Source of the DNA: Pulveribacter suum
GTDB lineage: Bacteria; Pseudomonadota; Gammaproteobacteria; Burkholderiales; Burkholderiaceae_C
DNA: 64,000 bases
Assembly: GCF_003013695.1 (NCBI RefSeq)
Contig: NZ_CP027792.1
Location: forward strand, 2,438,501-2,502,500
Direction: 5' to 3'
Shown here: positions 53,719 to 62,958 of the stretch, in pieces
How the letters are laid out: each line of letters opens with the position of its first letter
Numbering within the stretch: position 1 is the stretch's first letter
Made by a program: the position numbers and the translations under genes
Notes under the pieces: model-generated
What the model was told of the DNA's origin: nothing
The model's input: only the letters and a program-made list of their open reading frames with translations
Databases searched by the model: none

Positions 53719-55443
53719 TCAGCGGGCGAGCAGTTGTGTCAGCGCCAGGTGGTCGGCGATGGGACCCAGGACCAGGACCGGCATGAACTGCAGCAGCGTG
53801 AGGATGATGACGATGCCGATCAGCGTCAGGGCGAAGGTCGGCGTTTCGACCGCGAGCGTGCCCGAGCCCTCGGGGGCGCGGCGCTTGGCAGCCAGCATCG
53901 CGGCGATGGCCAGCGGAATCACCAAGGCGGGGAACCGACCGGCGGCCAGCACGATGGCGCAGCTGACGTTCCACCACATCGTGGCGTCGCCCAGCCCCTC
54001 GAAGCCGGAGCCATTGTTGGCAAAGGCCGAGACGTACTCGTAGAACACCTGGCTGATACCGTGGAAGCCCGGGTTGGAGTTGCCGGTCAGGCTGGGCACT
54101 GCCAGCGTCACGGCGGTGAAGCCCAGGATGACAAGCGGCTGCCACAGCACCAGAATAGCCAGAAGCTTGACCTCTGGGCCCTCGATCTTGCGCCCGAAAA
54201 GCTCCGGCGTACGGCCGGTCATGAGGCCGGCGAGGAAAACAGACAACAGCAGATAGACGATGAACTGCTGCAACCCGCAACCCACGCCGCCCCAGATGGA
54301 GTTAATCAACATGTTGACCATCGACACCATGCCGGTCAGTGGCGCGGTGGAGTCCAGCATCGAATTGACTGAACCGTTGTTCACCTGGGTGGTCACGGAT
54401 GCCCACAGGGCGGAGGCGTCGGCACCGAGCCGGACTTCCTTGCCCTCCATCAGGGCGATGTCGGCCGCAGTGGCGGAATGGCCCTCCGACCACAGGGACA
54501 GACCTACGGACACCACGGACATGGCCAGCATCGTGCCGAACACCATGGCGCCGAACTTCCGGCGGCCCGTGAACGGCGCGATCATGAAAATGATGCTCAC
54601 CGGAATCAGGCAGATCGCCAGGGTTTCCAGGAAGTTCGACAGAGGTGTGGGGTTCTCCAGCGGCACCGAGCTGTTGGGGCCATACCAGCCACCCCCGTTG
54701 CTGCCGAGCTGCTTGATGGCGACCATGGGCGCGACCGGGCCCAGCGGGATCTTCTGTTCCTTGAATTCGGCCGTGGCCTCAATGGGGGTTGCGACGGGAC
54801 CGGCTGCCAGCGTGGCCGGTACGCCCTGCCAGGTCAGCAGTGCCGACCACACCAGACACAGCGGGAGCACAAAGCGAAGCGTGGTGCGGACCACGTCGGC
54901 CCAGTAGTTGCCGACATCGATCACGTCAGCTGGCGCGGCCGTCACGCCTTCGCCACGATCCATGGCCTGGCGGCCGCCGAAAAGCCCGCGCAGGGTGGCC
55001 GCGACCATTGCCAGCCCCATCACAGGCGTGATCACCTGCAGCCCGACGATGCCCGTCATCTGCGACAGGTAGGACAGCTGTGCCTGACCCGAGTAGTGCT
55101 GCTGGTTGGTGTTCGTGAGGAACGACACCATGGTGTGCAGCGCGAGGTCCCAGCTCATGTTGGGCACGCCGTCCGGGTTGAGCGGGAGCCAGGCCTGGGT
55201 CATGAAGATGAGCCAGACCACGATGGCCAGCAGCAGGTTGGACAGCAGGAAGGCGCCGGCGTAGCCGCGCCAGCTCATGCCCACCTGGGGCCGCGTGCCT
55301 AGCGCGGCGTAGATCGGCCGCTCGATCCAGCCGAACAGCGCGTCACTGCGCATCGGCGCGCCGCGCATGACCGCGGCCAGATAGCGCCCGAACGGCCAGC
55401 CGAGCGCGATGAGCAGAATGAGAAGCAGAAGAGACTCAGCCAT
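53719..55443 (-). CDS. kdpA: KdpA, potassium channel-like subunit
   Basis: A 574-residue membrane protein with about ten helices and the four pore-like repeats of the SKT family (for example [15 protein letters not shown] and [21 protein letters not shown]). It selects and passes K+. No kdpF-sized frame is visible in the 56 bases upstream. First gene of the kdpABC-EIIA-kdpD-kdpE series on the minus strand. Confidence 0.97.
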   Translation of the reverse strand: MAESLLLLILLIALGWPFGRYLAAVMRGAPMRSDALFGWIERPIYAALGTRPQVGMSWRGYAGAFLLSNLLLAIVVWLIFMTQAWLPLNPDGVPNMSWDLALHTMVSFLTNTNQQHYSGQAQLSYLSQMTGIVGLQVITPVMGLAMVAATLRGLFGGRQAMDRGEGVTAAPADVIDVGNYWADVVRTTLRFVLPLCLVWSALLTWQGVPATLAAGPVATPIEATAEFKEQKIPLGPVAPMVAIKQLGSNGGGWYGPNSSVPLENPTPLSNFLETLAICLIPVSIIFMIAPFTGRRKFGAMVFGTMLAMSVVSVGLSLWSEGHSATAADIALMEGKEVRLGADASALWASVTTQVNNGSVNSMLDSTAPLTGMVSMVNMLINSIWGGVGCGLQQFIVYLLLSVFLAGLMTGRTPELFGRKIEGPEVKLLAILVLWQPLVILGFTAVTLAVPSLTGNSNPGFHGISQVFYEYVSAFANNGSGFEGLGDATMWWNVSCAIVLAAGRFPALVIPLAIAAMLAAKRRAPEGSGTLAVETPTFALTLIGIVIILTLLQFMPVLVLGPIADHLALTQLLAR

Positions 55444-55499
55444 GGTGGGGAACTCCGTGGATGCCGTTGGGATAAGGGAACAGGGCCATCGAAACCCAA

Positions 55500-56207
55500 T
55501 CAGAACGAGGCCTGCAGCGCCAGCTCTGCGCGCGTTCCCGCCATGCTGGGGAACAGCCGCTTAGCCGCTGAGTCGGTGCCGTGCAGCGTCAAGCGCGCTT
55601 CGAACGGCGCCTTGAAGGCCCACACGACGCCGACGGAGCCGTGCGTGTAGCTGTCCGCGTAGGCGCTGTCGAGGAAGTAGCGGGCCAGCGTGCCTTCCAC
55701 CCGCCACCGGTCGTTGATCGGATAGCGCGCGCCAATCAGCGCGTAGGTGCCGCTGGTTTTGCTGGCCATTGCGTTCGTAGAGTGACCCACTGCGAGCCAG
55801 TAGTTGTCGCGCCAGGTCACTGCAGCGTTGACCTCGTTCCAGTTCAGGTCGATGTCCGAGCCGGGGTATTGGTAGCGCAGGTAGTAGACATCCAGGGCCC
55901 AGTCCTGCGCGAGCTTGCCGCTTCAGCCCAGCGCGATGTCGAACTCACTGGTGGCGCCGTTGTCCGGCTTGAACTTGACGTTGGAGCCCCAGACGGATGC
56001 GTAGAGGCCCGACTCGTGGGCGTACTTGATGCCGCCCTGGATGGCGGGCCTCTCGCGTGTCTGCGAAGACCCTCTCCACACGTAGTCCGAGGTCAGAGTC
56101 AGGTTGCCGGTGAGCTGTGCCGATGCCACGGATGGCCATACAGCGACAACAGCGCCGCCGCACACCGCAGCAGCGCCCACGATGGATTTGAAAGAATTGA
56201 GGCGCAT
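55500..56207 (-). pseudogene. TorF-family porin gene with an in-frame stop
   Basis: From ATG 56207 the frame has a signal peptide (SIVGAAAVCGGAVVAVWPSVASA), then TGNLTLTSDYVWRGSSQTRERPA, typical of TorF-family putative porins. It runs to a TGA at 55923-55925. The same frame continues without shift to 55500 with porin-like sequence (WRDNYWLAVG, ARYPINDRWRVEGTLARYFL) and ends in a beta-barrel-type terminal Phe. One nonsense codon therefore splits an otherwise complete ~235-residue gene. A sequencing error, a recent mutation or readthrough are all possible. It lies upstream of kdpA on the same strand. Confidence 0.8.
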
Positions 56208-56401
56208 ATTGTTCTTCGCGATCGAATGGCGAAATTGCCACGCAGAAGTATTCGCTCGGATGCCAAGCGCCGTCATAACTTATGCGTAAATTTGCAGCGA
56301 TCCCTGGGGCCGCAGTGGAAGTGATAGCCAACGGCACGGCCGCGCACTTGCCTCCGCAGCCCGCGGATGCGCGAGTGCGCGAGTGCGCGAGTGCGCTGGA
56401 A

Positions 56402-56418
56402 TTTATGCTGAATTTACG
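56402..56418 (+). promoter_or_regulatory. KdpE-box-like site
   Basis: TTTATGCTGAATTTACG resembles the E. coli KdpE site (TTTATA...TTTACA) in both arms and length, with 12 of 17 positions matching as I recall that site. It lies on the strand facing the small ORFs and GNAT/RimK genes and about 195 bases upstream of the porin gene start on the other side. Either direction could be controlled. Weak evidence by itself. Confidence 0.3.
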
Positions 56419-56480
56419 ACCACGCAGCACATTCCGTCGTATCGTTTCCCAAGAGCGAATATGGCCTTGGCCTTTGCTAA

Positions 56481-56621
56481 ATGCCCCAGTTTCTCCAGGA
56501 CATCGTTTTCATCTTTATCGTCGTCGGCGGCTTCGTGACGTTATTTCGCTTGCTTGACAGTGCGCTTGCTTGGCATGGCGACCGTCGAAAAACGGCCGCT
56601 TCGAAGAGGTCTCAAGGTGAG
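56481..56621 (+). CDS. Small membrane protein, 46 residues
   Basis: An ATG-started frame with one membrane helix (DIVFIFIVVGGFVTLFRLL) and a basic tail (HGDRRKTASKRSQGE). Its stop overlaps a GTG start of a second tiny frame, which in turn overlaps the GNAT gene. Such chained overlaps favour real coding. No clear ribosome-binding site is seen and no family is recognised. Confidence 0.4.
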
Positions 56622-56742
56622 TGAATTGCTCCATATCTTGCTGGCATTTTTGGCTTTGGTGATTCCGATGCTCATTGCCTGGCTGCTTGTCAGCCTGCCC
56701 GACCTGCGCCGTCGCCGTTCGCGTCGCTCGCAAGGACAATGA
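56617..56742 (+). CDS. Small membrane protein, 41 residues
   Basis: A GTG-started frame with a hydrophobic helix (LLHILLAFLALVIPMLIAWLLV) and a very basic end (LRRRRSRRSQGQ). It overlaps the preceding small frame by five bases (GTGAG) and the GNAT gene by four (ATGA). Probably a membrane peptide translated ahead of the GNAT protein, possibly anchoring a complex. Could also be an upstream coupling device. Confidence 0.4.
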   Translation: MSELLHILLAFLALVIPMLIAWLLVSLPDLRRRRSRRSQGQ

Positions 56743-57287
56743 GCAGCATCCAGCTGCGTCCAGGCGACCACCAGGACCTTCAACAACTCCTTGAGCTTGA
56801 GCAGCAAGCGTTCGCTTCGGATCGAATTTCCAAGCGTAGTTGGCTCTCGCTGCTCAAGAGTGCTTCGGCTGTCGTGCTGATCGCCAGCTTCGGTTCTGCG
56901 GTCGCGGGCTCAGCCGTCGTCCTGCTACGCAAACGCTCTTCTATTGCGCGCCTGTATTCGATCGCCGTCAAGGGCGGATATCGGGGTATGGGCGTGGGCC
57001 GCGCACTCGCCGTCGACTCGCTTCGCGTCGCGGAACAACTTGGCTGCAAGCAGATCCGGCTTGAAAGCCGGATAGACAATCTGCGAGCGCACGAGCTCTT
57101 CCATTCACTGGGCTTCCAGTCCTTCGGTCGCCCTGTTGACAACTACTATGCCGATGGCAAGGCTGCGATCCGATTTTGCCGCTCACTGCCTCGCTGCACT
57201 GCCGAGGCAGGACACGCGGTTACGGGCGTGCATTCTTCGCGCGGGCGAAGGGACCAAGATGATGAGCCTTTCACAGAGGCAGTGTGA
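56739..57287 (+). CDS. GNAT-family N-acetyltransferase next to a RimK-like ligase
   Basis: A 182-residue protein. The GNAT core shows IARLYSIAVKGGYRGMGVGRALAVDSLRVAE (acetyl-CoA loop) and IRLESRIDNLRAHELFHSLGFQSFG. A Cys/His/Arg-rich tail follows. GNAT genes directly before RimK-family ligase genes are a recurring pair in Proteobacteria, so they may act on one peptide or small amine. The ligase gene starts 75 bases further on. Confidence 0.85.
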   Translation: MSSIQLRPGDHQDLQQLLELEQQAFASDRISKRSWLSLLKSASAVVLIASFGSAVAGSAVVLLRKRSSIARLYSIAVKGGYRGMGVGRALAVDSLRVAEQLGCKQIRLESRIDNLRAHELFHSLGFQSFGRPVDNYYADGKAAIRFCRSLPRCTAEAGHAVTGVHSSRGRRDQDDEPFTEAV

Positions 57288-57362
57288 CGTCGGATCGCAC
57301 CACTTGATTGAAGCCTGCCGCTGGCGGCGCGTTTCCATAGCCCGCATTTCTAGGAGTCTCAA

Positions 57363-59027
57363 TTGAACTCGGACCATCTCATCATCATCGAGAAGGCATC
57401 GGACTTTCGGTGGAGCGATCCCGACATAGAGGTCGTCACCGCTGAGCACTTTCTCGCTGACGGACCTCGAATACGAAGTCGCCCGCGAAAAATCATCAAC
57501 CTGTGCCGCAGTTATAGCTACTTGAGCGTAGGCTATTACTGCTCCCTTCTGGCTGAGGCGCGCGGAGACCGTGTCACTCCGAGCGTCGAAACGATTCTGG
57601 AGTTGGCGCGACGTAGGCCGCAGTCCGCCATGCTGCCAATGCTCAACTCGCTGGTGAGTCCTCTGAAAGAGATGCCGCGATCGGTTCGAAGTCTGACTCT
57701 CCACGTCTTCTTCGGCGAGATCGAAGACCCGCAGCTCGCCACCCTGGCGCGCAAGAGCTTCGAGATGTTCCAGTGCCCGCTGCTGGAGATCGAGGTGGAA
57801 CGGGCAGCCAAATCGGATGTGTGGGAGGTGTCGGCCATCCATCCGCTCAAGCCGACCGATATCAGCCCCGAGCAGGACGCTATTCTTGTGCGGGGCCTTG
57901 CGAAATTCACCCGTCGCACCTGGAATCCCGCGCCCCGTCCCCGCACCTATCGCATGGCCCTGGCCGTCCTGCACGATCCCAAAGACCCATTACCACCGTC
58001 GAATCAAAAGACTTTGGCCAAGATCGTGGAGATTGGTGAGTCCATGGACATCTCGGTCGAATTGATCGAGAAAAAAGACCTCTCGCGACTGACCCAATTC
58101 GACGCCTTGTTCATCCGAGAGACCACCGCCGTATCCCATCACACCTTCCAGTTCGCACGCAAGGCGGAGATGGCGAACATGCCGGTGATCGACGACTCAT
58201 CATCGATCCTGCGCTGCACCAACAAGGCCTTTTTGGCCGAATTGCTCCAAGGCCACAATGTTCCCACACCTCAGACGTTTCTCTTGAGCAAACATAGCCT
58301 GACCAGCGCCGCCAGGTTGTTGCCATATCCGGTCGTTCTCAAGGTTCCCGATGGCGCCTTCAGCCTCAGCGTCAAGAAGGCGGAGGACGCAATGCAGTTG
58401 GTCGACATAGCACGGGAAATGCTCAAGGAGTCAGACGTCATTCTTGCTCAGGAGTTTATGTACACGCCGTTTGACTGGCGAATCGGCGTCCTCAATGGAA
58501 CGCCTCTTTTTGCCGCGCGTTACCACATGTGCAAGGATCACTGGCAAATCATCAAGCATGCCGAAAACGGGAAATTCCAGGAGGGCCAAGTCGAAGCGGT
58601 CGCGCTAGTTGACGTGCCGACATCCGTGCTGGAACTGGCGTGCACGTCGGCAAAGCTGATCGGGGATGGGCTCTACGGAATCGACATCAAAGCCAATGGC
58701 GAGAAGTCATTCGTGATCGAGATCAACGACAACCCCAATATCGATATGGGGATGGAAGACGCTCATGAAGGTATCGAGGTCTATCGAAAGATTTTGTTTT
58801 ATCTTCTTCGACGCTTTGAAAAGCGACACAACATTTCTATGCATTCTGGTACGGCATCGCCTGATGAAAGTCACACATCCCACAATTCGAATCAGATTGG
58901 GGTCAAATCAGCAATGAATATCAACTCATCAAACTATGAGGTCGTGGCTTCTGAGGGGTGCGCACAGAAAATCAGAGCCATAGCCGAAATAAGCCATTTT
59001 CCTAAAAATCAGGTAATAACCTCATAG
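57363..59027 (+). CDS. RimK-family ATP-grasp ligase with N-terminal RLAN domain
   Basis: A 554-residue protein. The first ~200 residues form the RimK-like N-terminal domain (IIIEKASDFRW, INLCRSYSYLSVGYYCSLLAEARG). The ATP-grasp half shows VLKVPDGAFSLSVKK, ILAQEFMYTPFDWRIGVLNG and DGLYGIDIKANGEKSFVIEINDNPNID. Ligases of this fold join amino acids such as Glu to peptides or proteins. The start is a TTG with AGGAGT six bases upstream. The ~60-residue tail after the core is poorly conserved-looking and Ser/Asn-rich. Confidence 0.85.
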   Translation: MNSDHLIIIEKASDFRWSDPDIEVVTAEHFLADGPRIRSRPRKIINLCRSYSYLSVGYYCSLLAEARGDRVTPSVETILELARRRPQSAMLPMLNSLVSPLKEMPRSVRSLTLHVFFGEIEDPQLATLARKSFEMFQCPLLEIEVERAAKSDVWEVSAIHPLKPTDISPEQDAILVRGLAKFTRRTWNPAPRPRTYRMALAVLHDPKDPLPPSNQKTLAKIVEIGESMDISVELIEKKDLSRLTQFDALFIRETTAVSHHTFQFARKAEMANMPVIDDSSSILRCTNKAFLAELLQGHNVPTPQTFLLSKHSLTSAARLLPYPVVLKVPDGAFSLSVKKAEDAMQLVDIAREMLKESDVILAQEFMYTPFDWRIGVLNGTPLFAARYHMCKDHWQIIKHAENGKFQEGQVEAVALVDVPTSVLELACTSAKLIGDGLYGIDIKANGEKSFVIEINDNPNIDMGMEDAHEGIEVYRKILFYLLRRFEKRHNISMHSGTASPDESHTSHNSNQIGVKSAMNINSSNYEVVASEGCAQKIRAIAEISHFPKNQVITS

Positions 59028-59106
59028 AAGCCACGAATGATATGCGGCGGGGAACTCATTCCGGCACGTTGTAAATAACAGAAATCATTTTGGACAGGGA
59101 AATGGA

Positions 59107-60021
59107 ATGGAATTTCGCCACCTTCGTTGCTTCCTCGCCGTGGCAGAAGAGTTGCACTTTGCACGTGCAGCCGAACGGTTGCACATCGATCAGTCACCCC
59201 TGTCTCGGAGCATCAAAGAGCTAGAGGAGGAACTTGGTGCATGCTTGTTCCTGCGTACTACTCGGAACACACAACTGACGCGCGCAGGACGGTTGTTCCT
59301 GGAGCATGTTCCGCGTGTCTTCGCGGCATTAGAGCAGGCACGCGACAGTGTCAAATCCGCGGCGAATGGGTTTCAAGGACAACTGCGCATTGCCCTATCC
59401 GACGGCATAACGCCATCGCGCCTTCCGGCACTGCTGGCGCGAAGCCGTGAAGAAGATCCCGAGGTAGAGATCCGACTTTTCGAGGTGCCATTGGACCAAC
59501 AGATCAAGGGACTTCATGGCGATTTGTACGACGCAGGATTCTCGATGGCAGAAGAGGCCGGTGATGGCATCGTGATCACTCCTGCATGGGAGGACGAATT
59601 GATGATTGCCGTTCCGGCCCGTCATCCCGTACTCGCCTTCAAGCAGGTTCCACTCAAGGAAGTGCTGCGCTATCCATTGGCGCTTGGTGACCCGGCTGTC
59701 TGCGAAGGCCACGCGCGACAAGTTGATCGCTTCCTACGCAGACTCGAACAGGAGCCGCTGATCGCGCAGCGCGTGGCAACCTTCGATGTGATGATGACTT
59801 TGGTTTCCGCTGGCTTGGCCTTGGGCCTGGCGGGCGAGGCACACATCGCTTCTAGCCGCGAGCCAGGCGTCGTCGCCCGCCGCATGGCAGGCAAGCCACA
59901 CATGCTCACGACTTATCTGCTACGCCGCGATGCGGAGCCATCCGAGATGTTGGCTCGATTCATTGAACGAGTGGCCTTTATTGATTCAGCGGATGGCCTC
60001 GACACCGCCGAGGACTCCTGA
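59107..60021 (+). CDS. LysR-family transcriptional regulator
   Basis: A 304-residue LTTR. The N-terminal winged helix reads FRHLRCFLAVAEELHFARAAERLHIDQSPLSRSIKELEEELG; a substrate-binding domain of two lobes follows (RIALSDGITPSRLP, VITPAWEDELMIAVPARHPV). LysR genes sit at this place, just before eexN and traG, in Tn4371-type ICEs, so it probably controls transfer genes. Ligand unknown. Confidence 0.92.
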   Translation: MEFRHLRCFLAVAEELHFARAAERLHIDQSPLSRSIKELEEELGACLFLRTTRNTQLTRAGRLFLEHVPRVFAALEQARDSVKSAANGFQGQLRIALSDGITPSRLPALLARSREEDPEVEIRLFEVPLDQQIKGLHGDLYDAGFSMAEEAGDGIVITPAWEDELMIAVPARHPVLAFKQVPLKEVLRYPLALGDPAVCEGHARQVDRFLRRLEQEPLIAQRVATFDVMMTLVSAGLALGLAGEAHIASSREPGVVARRMAGKPHMLTTYLLRRDAEPSEMLARFIERVAFIDSADGLDTAEDS

Positions 60022-60046
60022 CCGGCCCGACGAAAGGACTAGAACC

Positions 60047-60274
60047 ATGAATAAGACAATGCTGCTGATGCTGGCCGTCGCGCTGACCGCATGCGGCCCT
60101 TCTCAACCTTCGGAAACCGTCGACACGCTGGTGGCCAATCCCGAGCGCATTAAGGAGATTCAGCGGCTGTGCAAGGAAGACCGAACGAAGGTCGGCGACG
60201 AGCTTTGTTTGCGCGCGGCCGAAGCCGCCAAGCGGAGATTCTTCGGTGATAGGCCTGAGCAGAAATCCAAGTAA
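60047..60274 (+). CDS. eexN: EexN-family entry-exclusion lipoprotein
   Basis: A 75-residue lipoprotein with signal ending LTACGPS (lipidated Cys at about 16) and a body with VDTLVANPERIKEIQRLCKEDRTKVGDELCLRAAEAAKRRFFG. Entry-exclusion lipoproteins block redundant transfer into cells already carrying the element. It sits between lysR and traG as in other Trb-type ICEs. Two Cys in the mature region are typical of the family. Confidence 0.87.
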   Translation: MNKTMLLMLAVALTACGPSQPSETVDTLVANPERIKEIQRLCKEDRTKVGDELCLRAAEAAKRRFFGDRPEQKSK

Positions 60275-60277
60275 TCC

Positions 60278-60304
60278 CCTTGCAGTCGCTTCGCAGCGAC
60301 AAGG
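60278..60304. terminator. Hairpin after eexN, possible terminator
   Basis: GTCGCT (60285-60290) and AGCGAC (60295-60300) form a stem around TCGC, extended by CCTT/AAGG (60278-60281 and 60301-60304) past a three-base bulge. No T-run follows, so it may be an imperfect terminator between eexN and traG. Confidence 0.4.
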
Positions 60305-60490
60305 TTCTCACTGTGACCTCATCACGCCGCAACGCGCTCGCGTTCGCGGCGTTCTTATTGCTTTCGCCCCTGCAAGAAATCTTGCTTTTTTGGCCTGAAT
60401 TGCCGCCATAACGGCCTTTGACCAGCCTGCACGCACGCCTTGATCCTCAGTGCTGCGGCACCTCCGTGTGCCGTGATCGGAGGCTGAGTT

Positions 60491-62497
60491 ATGCAAGGGA
60501 CGAACGTGCTGTTCGGTCAGATCGCCGTCGTATTCGGCATCGTGATCGCCGGAGTGTGGGGCGCCACACAATGGACAGCAGCGGCCCTTGGTTATCAAGT
60601 ACGCCTTGGCTCGCCCTGGTTCGATCTTCTAGGCACGCCGATCTACCACCCGTGGAAGCTGTTTGAATGGTGGTTCTTCTTCGACGCCTACGCGCCGCGC
60701 GTGTTCGATACCGGTGGCGCCATCGCAGGCGGCAGCGGCTTGCTGGCGGTGGTGGTCGCCATCGGCATGTCGATCTGGCGCTCGCGTCAATCTCGCCTTG
60801 TCACGACCTACGGATCGGCCCGCTGGGCGAACGCGGATGACATTCGCAAGGCCGGCCTCACGCAGCCTGCCGGCGTGTTCCTGGGCCAGCATGATCGGCA
60901 GTACCTCCGTCACGAAGGCCCAGAACACGTCCTGACCTTCGCGCCCACGCGCTCGGGCAAAGGTGTCGGCCTGGTGGTGCCGACGCTCCTGTCCTGGCCG
61001 GCCTCGGCCGTCATCCACGACATCAAGGGCGAGAACTGGCAGATCACCGCCGGCTTGCGCAGCCGATTCAGCCACTGCCTGCTGTTCAACCCGACCGATG
61101 CGAAGTCGGCCGCCTACAACCCGCTGCTGGAGGTTCGGCGCGGCGCGCATGAGGTGCGCGATGTGCAGAACATCGCGGACATCCTGGTCGATCCCGAAGG
61201 TGCGCTGGAGAAGCGCAACCATTGGGAGAAGACCAGCCACGCGCTGCTGGTCGGGGCCATCCTGCATGTGCTCTACGCGGGCGAAGACAAGACCTTGCGC
61301 GGCGTCGCCAACTTCCTCTCCGACCCGGCCAGCCCGTTCGAGCTGACTTTGCATCGGATGATGACCACGCCCCACCTGGGCGATGGCCCGCATCCTGTCG
61401 TCGCTTCGGCGGCGCGCGAAGTTCTCAACAAATCGGACAACGAGCGTTCTGGCGTGTTGAGCACCGCCATGTCGTTCCTCGGCCTGTACCGCGACCCGAC
61501 GGTGGCCGAAGTCACCTCGCGCTGCGATTGGCGCATCGCCGACCTGATCGCGGCCGAGCATCCGGTGTCGCTGTATCTGATGGTGCCGCCTTCGGACATT
61601 TCACGGACGAAGCCCCTCATTCGCCTGATCCTCAACCAGATCGGGCGGCGACTGACGGAATCGCTCGACGGCTCCGACGGCATAAAGCGCCGCCACAAAC
61701 TGCTGCTGATGCTCGACGAGTTCCCAGCACTCGGGCGGCTGGACTTCTTCGAGACGGCACTGGCCTTCATGGCGGGCTACGGCATCCGCAGTTTCCTCAT
61801 CGCGCAGTCGCTCAACCAGATCGACAAAGCCTACGGCCAGAACCATTCGATTCTGGACAACTGCCATGTGCGCGTGACGTTTGCGACGAATGACGAACGC
61901 ACCGCCAAGCGCATTTCCGAGACGTTGGGCACCGCGACCGAGCTGCGCGCCCAGCGCAATTACGCAGGCCACCGGCTGGCTCCGTGGCTGGGCCACCTCA
62001 TGGTGTCGCGCCAGGAGACAGCCCGCCCGCTGCTGACGCCGGGCGAGGTGATGCAGCTTCCGCCTGACGAGGCTGTGGTGATGGTGTCCAGCGTGGCACC
62101 GATCAAGGCGAAGAAGTTGCGCTACTACGCGGACGCCAATTTCAAGCTGCGCGTGCTACCACCGCCCACGCTGGCGGATGGGCAGTACGCCGACGCGCCG
62201 CCGGCCCGCGCCGACGACTGGAGCGGGCTGGCGATTCCTGCTGTGCCCGCCGCACCAGCCACGGCAGCCGCCGATGGCCTGGAGAATTTTGGTTCGGCCG
62301 ACGACGGCGGCCCGCGCCGTCAACCCGAGCTTTCCGACACCGTCGCTTACGACCCCGAACTGGGCGCGCCCGCAGCCGACTTTGGGCTGCTCGATGACGA
62401 CGACTTGCCGCTTCCCCTTCCTCGCCAGCTCGATCCAGCCATGCAGCGCACGGCCCGGCTGGCTTCCCTCGACCCCAACGACGGAATCGAGCTATGA
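60491..62497 (+). CDS. traG: TraG/VirD4-type coupling protein
   Basis: A 668-residue type IV coupling ATPase. Two N-terminal membrane helices (about 8-30 and 78-95), then Walker A TRSGKGVGLV (about 153-162), Walker B LLMLDEFPALG and the downstream RNYAGHRLAPWLGHLMVSRQE region. An acidic, Pro/Ala-rich tail closes it. It links the relaxosome to the mating channel. Its stop overlaps the CopG-like gene (ATGA). Length is typical for TraG. Confidence 0.94.
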   Translation: MQGTNVLFGQIAVVFGIVIAGVWGATQWTAAALGYQVRLGSPWFDLLGTPIYHPWKLFEWWFFFDAYAPRVFDTGGAIAGGSGLLAVVVAIGMSIWRSRQSRLVTTYGSARWANADDIRKAGLTQPAGVFLGQHDRQYLRHEGPEHVLTFAPTRSGKGVGLVVPTLLSWPASAVIHDIKGENWQITAGLRSRFSHCLLFNPTDAKSAAYNPLLEVRRGAHEVRDVQNIADILVDPEGALEKRNHWEKTSHALLVGAILHVLYAGEDKTLRGVANFLSDPASPFELTLHRMMTTPHLGDGPHPVVASAAREVLNKSDNERSGVLSTAMSFLGLYRDPTVAEVTSRCDWRIADLIAAEHPVSLYLMVPPSDISRTKPLIRLILNQIGRRLTESLDGSDGIKRRHKLLLMLDEFPALGRLDFFETALAFMAGYGIRSFLIAQSLNQIDKAYGQNHSILDNCHVRVTFATNDERTAKRISETLGTATELRAQRNYAGHRLAPWLGHLMVSRQETARPLLTPGEVMQLPPDEAVVMVSSVAPIKAKKLRYYADANFKLRVLPPPTLADGQYADAPPARADDWSGLAIPAVPAAPATAAADGLENFGSADDGGPRRQPELSDTVAYDPELGAPAADFGLLDDDDLPLPLPRQLDPAMQRTARLASLDPNDGIEL

Positions 62498-62958
62498 GCC
62501 ACTACCGCCTGAACCTCTTTATCCAGCCCGAGCACGCTAAGCGGCTCGACGAGCTGGCCGCCAAGAAAGGCGTGTCCAAGTCGTCCATCGTCGCGGCGGC
62601 ACTCGCATCGTGGCTGTCGCCCGATGCCGCCGACCAGCGCGAGGCGGCCATCGCCAAGCGGCTGGATCGCCTATCGCGCCAGGCCGAGCGCATGGAGCGC
62701 GACCAGAACATCGCCATCGAAACGCTGGCGCTGTTCATTCGCTACTACCTGACCGTGAGTACGCCGGTTCCCGAGGCGCATCAAGACGCGGCACGCGCGC
62801 AGGGCAAAGCGCGCTTCGAGCAGTTCACCGAGCAGCTTGGTCGCCACCTGCTGCGGGGCCGCAGCTTGGTGCGTGACGTGGTGGAGGAACTGCATCCCGA
62901 TCCGATGCGGATGGAGGACGCGGCGGCAGCCGCGCAAGCGCAGGAGCGTGCTTCATGA
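62494..62958 (+). CDS. CopG/ribbon-helix-helix protein between traG and trbB
   Basis: A 154-residue protein whose first ~45 residues fit a ribbon-helix-helix fold (YRLNLFIQPEHAKRLDELAAKKGVSKSSIVAAALASWLS). The rest is helical and coiled-coil-like (RLDRLSRQAERMERDQNIAIETLALFIRYYL). A gene of this kind regularly stands between traG and trbB in Trb-type ICEs, and probably regulates the trb operon. Overlaps both neighbours. Confidence 0.87.
   Translation: MSHYRLNLFIQPEHAKRLDELAAKKGVSKSSIVAAALASWLSPDAADQREAAIAKRLDRLSRQAERMERDQNIAIETLALFIRYYLTVSTPVPEAHQDAARAQGKARFEQFTEQLGRHLLRGRSLVRDVVEELHPDPMRMEDAAAAAQAQERAS

Noticed and set aside
55444..55499. kdpF
   Set aside because: The 56 bases before kdpA hold no start plus hydrophobic frame of kdpF size.
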